From: an uncultured Prosthecobacter sp.
GTDB taxonomy: Bacteria; Verrucomicrobiota; Verrucomicrobiia; Verrucomicrobiales; Verrucomicrobiaceae
Assembly (NCBI GenBank): GCA_937941745.1
Contig: CALDGV010000046.1
Coordinates: 1-7,127 of the forward strand
Reading direction: 5' to 3'
Length of the DNA: 7,127 bases
The notes below the pieces were generated by a model. That model had not been told where the DNA came from and ran no database searches. It was given only the letters and a program-made list of their open reading frames with translations. Every line of letters begins with the position of its first letter. Position 1 is the first letter of the stretch. This document shows, in pieces, positions 1-6,171 of the stretch. Both the position numbers and the translations under genes were made by a program.

Positions 1-1
1 T

Positions 2-724
2 CCTCTCCGACAGCGGGCCACGCTGGATTTGATCCAGCAGATGAACGAGAAGCATCTCAAGCGGCATGCCGGGCAGGCTTTGACTGTGCTGGAAGCTCGC
101 CGACGTTCCTACGAACTCGCCTTCCAGATGCAGGCCGCAGCCCCGGAGGCCGTTGATTTATCCCAGGAGACCGAGGCCACCCGCCGGATGTATGGGCTCG
201 ATCATGCCGCGACGCGTGACTTTGGCACCCGCTGCCTGCTGGCCCGGCGCCTGATCGAGCGCGGAGTGCGTTTTGTGCAGCTCTACTCCGGAGACACCAA
301 TGGCTGGGATGCCCATGAGGATGTGCTCAAGAACCACACGGAGCATTGTGCGCGCACGGACAAGCCGGTGGCAGCCCTGCTGAGGGATCTAAAGCAGCGA
401 GGTCTGCTGGAGGACACCCTGGTCATTTGGGGCGGTGAATTTGGCCGCATGCCGATGAGCGAGAAGGGGGTGGGCCGTGATCACAATCCCTGGGGCTACA
501 CGACCGTGCTCTTTGGTGCCGGTGTGAAGGCTGGCCATGTGCATGGAGCCACGGATGAATTTGGCCTGCGTGCCGAGCAGGACAAAGTGCATGTGCATGA
601 CCTCCACGCCACGCTCCTTCATCTGCTGGGGTTTGATCACGAGCGCTTGACTTACAGGCACAACGGACTCGACCAGCGTCTGACGGGTGTCGAGGGGCAG
701 GTGGTGAGCGGCATCCTGGCCTGA
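2..724 (+). CDS. DUF1501 family protein, C-terminal part (5' end outside window)
   Basis: This is the C-terminal 240 residues or so of a DUF1501 protein, an alkaline-phosphatase/sulfatase-fold family very abundant in Planctomycetes and Verrucomicrobia. The reading frame is already open at base 2, so the start lies upstream and no internal start should be chosen; full-length members run to roughly 420-480 residues. Family motifs are visible: GWDAH (bases 302-316), GGEFGR (431-448), GRDHNPWGYT (476-505) and HVHDLHAT (590-613). Their Asp, Glu and His residues match the metal-site positions of the fold. In this phylum such genes usually follow a DUF1549/DUF1553 (Planctomycete cytochrome c-type) gene and the proteins usually carry a Tat leader; neither can be seen here because the upstream part is missing. 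The substrate is unknown. The TGA stop (722-724) directly abuts the stop of the opposing ArsC/Spx-like gene. Family assignment is firm; function is not. Confidence 0.92.
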   Translation, partial: PLRQRATLDLIQQMNEKHLKRHAGQALTVLEARRRSYELAFQMQAAAPEAVDLSQETEATRRMYGLDHAATRDFGTRCLLARRLIERGVRFVQLYSGDTNGWDAHEDVLKNHTEHCARTDKPVAALLRDLKQRGLLEDTLVIWGGEFGRMPMSEKGVGRDHNPWGYTTVLFGAGVKAGHVHGATDEFGLRAEQDKVHVHDLHATLLHLLGFDHERLTYRHNGLDQRLTGVEGQVVSGILA

Positions 725-1081
725 TCAGCCAAAGGCTTCAGTCCAGTCCGCTTCACGGAAGCCGACGAGGTGGATCTGACCCTTCGAGTCGATGGCAAAG
801 GGGCGCTTCACCAGATTGCCATGACCAGCCAGAAGCTGCAAAGCCTCCTCCTCGGACATGATGGGCAGCTTATCCTTCAATCCCATGGTCCGGTAATCCT
901 GGCCTGATGTATTGAAAAGCAGCCGAAGCTGCCCTCCCTGGGCCTTCAGCATGGCCCGCAGTTCCTGCATGGAGGGTGGCGTTTCACGAATCGGGATTTC
1001 ATCAAAAGCGATCCCCTGAGCCCGAAGCCATTTCACGGCAGAGCGACAGGTCGAGCAGCCTTGGTAGGTGTAAACTTTCAT
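725..1081 (-). CDS. ArsC/Spx/MgsR-family thioredoxin-fold protein
   Basis: A 118-residue protein of the arsenate reductase (ArsC) family, closest by eye to the Spx/MgsR branch. The start is taken as the ATG at 1081 (MKVYTYQGCSTCRSAV), which gives the usual family length and puts the redox motif C9-S-T-C12 just after the first beta strand. An in-frame ATG at 1099 would add six residues (MPIPLL) that look unlike the family. Further family motifs are LFNTSG (55-60), LKDKLPIMSEEEA (68-80) and the basic loop VKRPF (91-95), which in ArsC holds the oxyanion-binding Arg. The CxxC motif resembles Spx-type regulators, which bind the RNA polymerase alpha C-terminal domain in Firmicutes; that role is not shown for this lineage, so a reductase role remains equally possible. 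It is the last gene of a three-gene minus-strand cluster, 25 bases after the oxidoreductase. No Shine-Dalgarno sequence precedes either start. The enzyme would be cytoplasmic. Confidence 0.88.
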   Translation of the reverse strand: MKVYTYQGCSTCRSAVKWLRAQGIAFDEIPIRETPPSMQELRAMLKAQGGQLRLLFNTSGQDYRTMGLKDKLPIMSEEEALQLLAGHGNLVKRPFAIDSKGQIHLVGFREADWTEAFG

Positions 1082-1106
1082 GAGCAGGGGGATGGGCATT
1101 CCAGGC

Positions 1107-2282
1107 TTAAATGAGGCTCAGAGGATTCCCCCGGGTCTTCAGGGGAAAGCTCACGCGTTGGCCGCCATGTCGATGAGATTCAAAAACCGCGCTGATCATC
1201 TCAATGGTCTGGCGGCCTTGAACTGCATCACACAAAGGCGGGCGGTTTTGTTCGATGGAATCGATCAGGTCGCGACCTGCGAGTTCGTGACTGGAAAGCA
1301 GACGGCCGAGATCGGGGATGGGCTCTGGCTTGCCAACGCCTCCTGTCGTGATGGGAATCCAGGAGCGTGGTTCGGCAACAGGCTGAAATGGGTTCCCTGG
1401 CAGCAGATGAGCCAGGGGCTCTTTATCGGCACGAAGGTCGATGATTCCCTGGGTTCCGATGATCTGGAGTCCAAAGGCAGCTTCTCTGACGCCAGCATCC
1501 TTGATGGAGTCAAAATAAAGCGTCAGACCTCCGGCGAGTTCATAGCGGGCGTGGACTTCGTTGCCTGCCAGGGGGCCGATGCCCTCGTCGCCTTCCTTCA
1601 CGTCGGCCCGGGTGACGAGTTTTCCATCCTGACGCACCTCGGCACTGCAGGAGAGTGGGTCTCCGCCGAAGAAGACGGCCATGTTCAGCACATGCGAGCC
1701 TAGCACCCAGAGATCCAGCGAACCGCCGCGGGCGTCCTCTTTGCCTCGACCCCGGTATTCCAGCACGCGTCCAATCCGCCCTTCCTCGATCAGCTTTTTC
1801 ACCGCCTGCATGGCCGGGTGCTGGCGGTTGCGATGGGCCACAGAGAGCTTCACACCCGCTTTTTGACAGGCTGTGACCATTTCGTCCGCCTCCATCAGGG
1901 TTCGGCAGAAGGGTTTTTCCATGTAGATGCCGCGGGCACCGGCCTCCACCGCGGCCATCACCATGTCGCGATGCTGATCCACATGGCGTGGACATACGGC
2001 CACAAGCTCGGGCCGGGTCTCATTCAGCATTTTTCGGTAGTCTGCAAAGACTTGACTCACAGAGAGCCTGGCCTTGGCTGCTTCCAGGCCTTTGGCATCG
2101 GCATCGGCCACCGCGACGATCTCCGTTTCCGGAAGGCGCAGCCACATCGTGTCGAGCCCGTGCCCGAAATTGCCGCGGCCGGTATGGCCGATCACGCCCA
2201 CGCGCCATTTTTTGGTAACTGCCAGGGCTGGCGAGATGGTCATGGCGGCAGGAAGGGCAGTGAGGAGCGTGCGGCGGTTCAT
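1107..2282 (-). CDS. Gfo/Idh/MocA family oxidoreductase with Tat-like leader
   Basis: A 391-residue NAD(P)-dependent oxidoreductase of the Gfo/Idh/MocA family, which typically acts on sugars, inositols or related polyols. The start is the ATG at 2282; an in-frame TTG at 2297 is less likely. The N-terminus, MNRRTLLTALPAAMTISPALA (about 21 residues), has an RR pair, a hydrophobic stretch and an A-L-A cleavage-type end, so it looks like a Tat signal exporting a cofactor-loaded enzyme. A Rossmann domain follows, with VGVIGHTGRGNFG near 28-40 and the hallmark EKP at 122-124 (K123). The C-terminal alpha/beta domain starts near residue 150 and contains GSHVLN, whose H197 aligns with the usual catalytic His. 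The Asp four residues before this His in inositol dehydrogenase is Val here, and the Asp of the common HxxD is Asn200. The gene lies 46 bases after the EboE-like gene and 25 bases before the ArsC/Spx-like gene. Substrate unknown; exact identity cannot be read from sequence. Confidence 0.9.
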   Translation of the reverse strand: MNRRTLLTALPAAMTISPALAVTKKWRVGVIGHTGRGNFGHGLDTMWLRLPETEIVAVADADAKGLEAAKARLSVSQVFADYRKMLNETRPELVAVCPRHVDQHRDMVMAAVEAGARGIYMEKPFCRTLMEADEMVTACQKAGVKLSVAHRNRQHPAMQAVKKLIEEGRIGRVLEYRGRGKEDARGGSLDLWVLGSHVLNMAVFFGGDPLSCSAEVRQDGKLVTRADVKEGDEGIGPLAGNEVHARYELAGGLTLYFDSIKDAGVREAAFGLQIIGTQGIIDLRADKEPLAHLLPGNPFQPVAEPRSWIPITTGGVGKPEPIPDLGRLLSSHELAGRDLIDSIEQNRPPLCDAVQGRQTIEMISAVFESHRHGGQRVSFPLKTRGNPLSLI

Positions 2283-2328
2283 GAGAGGATGAGGCAACGG
2301 TTCAGCGCTGGAAAATCAGTCAGCAGTC

Positions 2329-3504
2329 TCAGGCAAGACCTCGCTCATGCATCGCGGCCAGTGTCCACTCGTATTCCTTCACCAACTGGTCCACCACATC
2401 GCCGGTGCGAAGTTCAGGTGGCAGCACCTCCCAGGTGTAGGTCTCCATTTCGATGTGGCTGCATTTGGCAGGATTTCGGGCCAGCCAGTCCATGGCTCCC
2501 AGAAGATGATCTTGAGTGCTTTCAAAGCCATCCCAGGGTGGTGCGTGCAGGGGAATGTGGAAGTGCACGCGCCACTCTTCGCCAAGGGCTTCGGCTGAGT
2601 TGCTGTCGGCAAAGTGCAGGGCGTCTGGAAGGTCTTTGAAGCGCCGGAGTGGCAGCGTTTCGCCATAGCTGGCGATGACCTGGTGGAAATAAACGGGTTC
2701 GTCGAAGGCCCTGAGTCTGCCGATCATTTCTGGAGTCGGTTTCAGGCGCAGGGCGGAGCTGAAGTGCAGCTTGCTGATCCGGATGCCGGCAGCGGTGAGC
2801 CGGCTCAGAGCCCGGTCTGCCTCTTCGTATTCGATGGCGAGGTGGCAGGTGTCATAGTTCAGGCCGATGAAGCGGAAGAACTCCTTGTCATTCGGATGGC
2901 GGTCAAAGTAGTGCGCAAAGAACTTCAGCGCCTCCCCGGAGGTTTCAAAGAGTCCGAGGGGCTCGGGCTCAAAACCCAGGTGCAGATCGTGCCCAGTGGC
3001 TTCGTTGAGCCGTTCGATGTGCTCCCGGCAAAGGCGCACGTTGCGGAAGATGGCCTCGATTTCCTCAGTGCCGATCGGGAAGGTCTTGTGGGAGCCTGGG
3101 AGAGTGCTCACACTGCCGCCCGTGCCTGCTGGCAGAAGCTGGGCCAGCAGGTCAAAAAGCTGGTTGGTGTATTCCAGTCGTTCAGGAGTGCTCCAGTCTG
3201 GCTTGAAGACCTGTTCCTTCACCCGTGTGCCGTGGAAAGAGCCGTAAGGGAAGCCATTGATGGTGAAGACGTAGCAGTTCTCCTTTTCCAGCCAGCGCTG
3301 GAACTCCAGAAGCCGGTCTGGCTGGCTCAGTTCACGGGCCGCCTGAGCGCTCAGGCGCAGGCCGATGCCATACGGCTTGCCTCCGCTCACACGGTCTTTC
3401 ACCCGCAGCGTGTGGTCCTTGAGCCCACGCCAGGTTTCATCCCAGGTCTCCCCGCGGTGGATGTTGGTGCAATAGCCGAGATGAATGCCGTGTTGGAGCT
3501 GCAT
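2329..3504 (-). CDS. eboE: EboE-like metabolite traffic protein, TIM barrel
   Basis: A 391-residue protein with the look of EboE, a xylose-isomerase-like TIM barrel from the ebo operons of cyanobacteria, Bacteroidetes and others. Those operons take part in moving specialised metabolites such as scytonemin precursors or eustigmatos-type products from cytoplasm to periplasm. The start is the ATG at 3504 (MQLQHGIHLGYCTNIH), which is where family conservation begins; the frame stays open upstream to 3702 but reads as low-complexity intergenic sequence. Motifs in order: HLGYCTNIHRGE (8-19), YGIGLRLS (45-52), YVFTINGFPYGSFHG (78-92), GFEPEP (177-182), GLNYDTCHLAIEYE (214-227), KLHFSSA (245-251), VHFHIPLHAPPW (313-324) and HIEMETYTWEVLP (350-362). 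The recurring Glu, Asp and His at strand ends suggest a metal site, as in related isomerases; this is inference. A GGGAGG at 3517-3522 is a possible ribosome site. No other ebo gene is in the window. It heads the minus-strand cluster with the oxidoreductase and ArsC/Spx-like genes. Confidence 0.84.
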   Translation of the reverse strand: MQLQHGIHLGYCTNIHRGETWDETWRGLKDHTLRVKDRVSGGKPYGIGLRLSAQAARELSQPDRLLEFQRWLEKENCYVFTINGFPYGSFHGTRVKEQVFKPDWSTPERLEYTNQLFDLLAQLLPAGTGGSVSTLPGSHKTFPIGTEEIEAIFRNVRLCREHIERLNEATGHDLHLGFEPEPLGLFETSGEALKFFAHYFDRHPNDKEFFRFIGLNYDTCHLAIEYEEADRALSRLTAAGIRISKLHFSSALRLKPTPEMIGRLRAFDEPVYFHQVIASYGETLPLRRFKDLPDALHFADSNSAEALGEEWRVHFHIPLHAPPWDGFESTQDHLLGAMDWLARNPAKCSHIEMETYTWEVLPPELRTGDVVDQLVKEYEWTLAAMHERGLA

Positions 3505-3667
3505 GAGGGTTGAAGGCCTCCCATCAAATCCAGCCTGGGCACAGCGGGAAGTGTTTTTTGCGGATCCTGCAGCCAGGAACACCGGAAAGCTCTGGTTGGA
3601 AGGATCAAGGGCTGGCGCGGCTGCCGTCGTGCTTGCTTCCCGGTCACGCCCGCGCCATCTCGGGGGT
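3505..3667. promoter_or_regulatory. Divergent intergenic region between EboE-like gene and RNA methyltransferase gene
   Basis: This 163-base stretch lies between the outward-reading starts at 3504 (minus) and 3668 (plus), so both promoters should lie in it. I found no convincing -35/-10 pair in either direction. It has no strong inverted repeat or terminator-like hairpin. Both neighbouring reading frames stay open through it, but the translations look non-conserved, so it is treated as non-coding. If the methyltransferase really begins further upstream, the region would be shorter than stated. Confidence 0.45.
3517..3522 (-). promoter_or_regulatory. Possible Shine-Dalgarno for the EboE-like gene
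   Basis: On the minus strand this reads GGGAGG, 12 bases before the ATG at 3504. The spacing is somewhat long. It supports the chosen start because no comparable sequence is seen before the further-upstream part of the frame. It is the only Shine-Dalgarno-like motif at usable spacing seen among the starts in this window. Confidence 0.4.
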
Positions 3668-4924
3668 GTGAAAGTTCCGCACATCATCATCGCCCAGATC
3701 ATCCGTACGCTTCATGACATCTTCGTGGACCGGCGCTATTCGGACAAGGCGGTGGAGTTTGCCTTCAAGAACCACCCTAAGTGGGGCAGCCGGGACCGTC
3801 GGCTGTTCGCGGAGTCGGTCTATGAATGCGTGCGCCACTGGCGCTGGCTCTGGCACGTGGCCGGGCTGCCGGATGCCGAGCATGCCCGCCGTGAGTGCAT
3901 TGGCGATGAGCAGTTGTGGAGCGTTTGGGCTGCACAGTGGCTGCTGAGCGGCAAGGACCTGCCTTCGTTTGATGAACTGGCAGGGATCCGTGCCCAGGAC
4001 ATCCGCGCTCGGGCCAAAGAGACAGACCATCTTCCTGCCGTGATCCGCCTGTCTCTGCCTGATTGGCTCGATGCGCGCTGCGCCCGTGAACTGGGGGAAG
4101 CCTGGCCGGCCATCCGCGAGACGCTAAACCAGCCCGCCGAGGTGTACCTGCGCACCAACACACTGAAAACTGACCGACGCAGCCTGAAGGAGCGGCTGGG
4201 GCAGGATGGGTTCATCACCGAGGCGCTGAAGCCCATCCCCACTGCACTGGTCATGCAGCAGCGCTACAATGTGTTTAGCATGGCGGCCTTCAAAGAAGGT
4301 CTCTTTGAGGTGCAGGACGCCTCTTCTCAGCGTGTGGCACCCTTTCTCCAGGTGGAGCCCGGCATGAAGGTGATCGATGCCTGTGCCGGTGGCGGTGGCA
4401 AGACCCTGCACCTGGGTGCGCTGATGCAGAACAAGGGCAAGATCCTGGCGCTCGATGTGCATGACTGGAAGCTGAAGGAACTGCGCAAGCGCTGCGGCCG
4501 CGCCGGAGTGGATGTGGCGGAGACGCGGCTGATCGAGGGCAGCAAGACGATCAAGCGCCTCGCCAACCATGCCGATCGACTGCTTTTGGATGTGCCGTGC
4601 TCAGGACTCGGAGTGCTGCGGCGCAATCCCGATGCCAAATGGAAGCTGAGCGAGGTGGAGATCGACCGTCTCATCATCGAGCAGCAGGATATTCTGACCC
4701 GTTACAGCAGCATGGTGAAGCCGGGTGGCAAGATGGTGTATGCCACCTGCTCCATCCTGCCGAGTGAGAACGAGCAGCAGGTGCAGAAGTTCCTGGCACA
4801 GCACGGAGCTGAGTGGACTCTGGAGGAGGAATTGAAGCTCAATCCTGCGGAAACAGGCCACGATGGCTTTTATGCGGCTCGTCTGGTGCGGGCAGTGAAG
4901 CAGCCTGAGCCGGTCGAAAGCTGA
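3668..4924 (+). CDS. RsmB/NOP2-type RNA (cytosine-C5) methyltransferase
   Basis: A SAM-dependent RNA m5C methyltransferase of the RsmB/NOP2/Sun family, 418 residues from the GTG at 3668. The N-terminal part (about 1-130) is helical, with KWGSRDRRLFAESVYECVR near residues 38-56, resembling the NusB-like domain of RsmB. A linker leads into the Rossmann catalytic domain. Motif I, DACAGGGGKTLHL, is at 237-249. Motif IV, DVPCSGLG (308-315), carries C311, the Cys that releases the product in this family. Motif VI, YATCSILPSEN (358-368), carries C361, the usual nucleophile. Both catalytic Cys are present, so it should be active, most likely on 16S rRNA; whether the target is C967 as for RsmB is not readable. 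No in-frame ATG lies near the N-terminus. The GTG is chosen because conserved sequence begins there; earlier in-frame starts would reach into the divergent neighbour's leader. It stands alone on its strand and converges on the glycosyltransferase with a 3-base gap. Confidence 0.9.
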   Translation: MKVPHIIIAQIIRTLHDIFVDRRYSDKAVEFAFKNHPKWGSRDRRLFAESVYECVRHWRWLWHVAGLPDAEHARRECIGDEQLWSVWAAQWLLSGKDLPSFDELAGIRAQDIRARAKETDHLPAVIRLSLPDWLDARCARELGEAWPAIRETLNQPAEVYLRTNTLKTDRRSLKERLGQDGFITEALKPIPTALVMQQRYNVFSMAAFKEGLFEVQDASSQRVAPFLQVEPGMKVIDACAGGGGKTLHLGALMQNKGKILALDVHDWKLKELRKRCGRAGVDVAETRLIEGSKTIKRLANHADRLLLDVPCSGLGVLRRNPDAKWKLSEVEIDRLIIEQQDILTRYSSMVKPGGKMVYATCSILPSENEQQVQKFLAQHGAEWTLEEELKLNPAETGHDGFYAARLVRAVKQPEPVES

Positions 4925-4927
4925 GTT

Positions 4928-6127
4928 TTAGTGCGCCGCCGCCTGCAAGATTTCTCCTGCGAGCCCTTCGTGGATGCGAAGGGTCGCTTCAGGCGTGGGT
5001 CGTAGTGAAGGGGTGATCAGACCCTGCAGACCCGTTTTGATCACCAGGGTCTCCAGAGCCTCCGTGAACGCAGTCACGGCCATCCCTTCCTCTGCCCTGT
5101 CGTAGTTGAGGCCATTGAGGAGAGCCACGTGTTCGTAGCGGTCCATCCATTCCACTGCGCGCGCCTTGTAGCGTTCCAAAACGAGGCGCATCAGGGATTC
5201 CGCCGCACGCTCCTGGGAATCGCGCAAGATTTGATAGGCCAGGCAGCGCGCCACATCGGCCGCCGCAGAGACGAGGCCTGGCTCCACTGTGCCTGGTTCC
5301 AGCTGGCGGTGGCGGTGCTCGTAGTGAAACCCGAGGTCCACCTGGCACATTTCGGAGACCCGCAGGTGCCGGTGTACCTCGCACAGCATGGCGACTTCCA
5401 GCCCCCATGCGGAAGGAATGCTGAACTGCGCCAGCGTGGCGCTGTCAGCCGCGAACTCTCCAGAAAGCGGGTAGCGGAAGCTTTCGAGGTGTTCCAGCAG
5501 CGGCTGAGCGCCAAGCACTTCCTGAAAGGCCTGGATGAGTGGGAAAATCAGCAGGCGTGTGACCCGCCCATAGAGACGGTCTGCCACACGGCTGTAGTAG
5601 CCCTTGGCAAAACGATAGTTCAGGCGCGGATGGGCGATTGGGTAGGCCAGCTTGGTCAGCAGGCTGGTACCGTAATTCAGGATGTCCGTATCGTGACTGA
5701 TCACGATGCCGCGGTGTCCGCGTGCCTGGAGATAGGCGATGCCCATCCAAATGTTGGCTCCCTTTCCGGGTGCATGGGCACCGTTGACCCGCTCATGCAC
5801 CGCCTGAAGCGCGGGGCCGTCATTCCAAAGCAGGGTCAGCGGCTTTCCACCGATCCACTCCCGGCATTTGGCTTGAGCGGTGAGCATCTGCTCTTCGTTC
5901 ATGCCGTTCATGCTCAGAACCACCTCGGAGACGTAAGGCACCTCGGAAACCTGCCGCAGGATGGAGGGCAGAGCAGGGCGGGTGACCTCCGTATTCAGGG
6001 CCGGGAGCAGCAAGGCCACGGGGCGTTCCTTCGTCAGTTCCACCAGCTCAGAGTCCCGGGCTGTGCTGTCGGGCGTGGCGAGGTGGTGCAGCGTCGGAAG
6101 ACGCGCGTGCTGATAAAAGTCGGCCAT
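4928..6127 (-). CDS. GpgS-like glycosyltransferase (probable glucosyl-3-phosphoglycerate synthase family)
   Basis: A 399-residue GT-A-fold glycosyltransferase resembling glucosyl-3-phosphoglycerate synthase (GpgS, GT81/GT2-like), which joins glucose from a nucleotide sugar to 3-phosphoglycerate on the way to glucosylglycerate, a compatible solute. The start is the ATG at 6127; MADFYQHARLPTLHHL resembles the family N-terminus. Further motifs: VALLLPALNTE (37-47, first nucleotide-binding strand), WNDGP (101-105), GKGANIWMGI (121-130), the metal-binding DxD as HDTDILNYG (145-153), FRYPLSGEFAADS (217-229), WGLEVAMLCEV (241-251) and YEHRHR (269-274). There is no membrane segment, so it should be cytoplasmic. 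The matching phosphatase (GpgP) is not in the window; a related one-step glucosylglycerate or mannosyl-phosphoglycerate synthase cannot be excluded. It lies 44 bases downstream of pssA on the same strand, probably co-transcribed. No Shine-Dalgarno sequence precedes the ATG. Confidence 0.78.
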   Translation of the reverse strand: MADFYQHARLPTLHHLATPDSTARDSELVELTKERPVALLLPALNTEVTRPALPSILRQVSEVPYVSEVVLSMNGMNEEQMLTAQAKCREWIGGKPLTLLWNDGPALQAVHERVNGAHAPGKGANIWMGIAYLQARGHRGIVISHDTDILNYGTSLLTKLAYPIAHPRLNYRFAKGYYSRVADRLYGRVTRLLIFPLIQAFQEVLGAQPLLEHLESFRYPLSGEFAADSATLAQFSIPSAWGLEVAMLCEVHRHLRVSEMCQVDLGFHYEHRHRQLEPGTVEPGLVSAAADVARCLAYQILRDSQERAAESLMRLVLERYKARAVEWMDRYEHVALLNGLNYDRAEEGMAVTAFTEALETLVIKTGLQGLITPSLRPTPEATLRIHEGLAGEILQAAAH

Positions 6128-6171
6128 TCGAGGTCGGGAGTCGCAGTCGGGGGAGGTGAAGGAAACGTTGC

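Noticed and set aside
1082..1099. Six-residue longer ArsC/Spx-like protein from the ATG at 1099
   Set aside because: Family members start a few residues before the first beta strand, which fits the ATG at 1081; neither start has a ribosome site, so the choice stays moderate.
1818..2639. Plus-strand open frame (273 codons) across the oxidoreductase and EboE-like gene junction
   Set aside because: It spans two opposite-strand genes and their gap, and the translation is rich in His, Arg and Cys with no conserved motif.
2614..3513. Plus-strand open frame (299 codons) opposite the EboE-like gene
   Set aside because: Antisense to a well-supported gene, with no family motif in its translation.
3485..3667. 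N-terminal extension of the RNA methyltransferase to an ATG at 3485
   Set aside because: The added 61 residues do not resemble the family, would overlap the start of the divergent EboE-like gene, and fill the only space for both promoters.
3505..3702. N-terminal extension of the EboE-like protein to 3702
   Set aside because: The added 66 residues look like translated intergenic DNA and would overlap the start of the methyltransferase; family conservation begins at the ATG at 3504.
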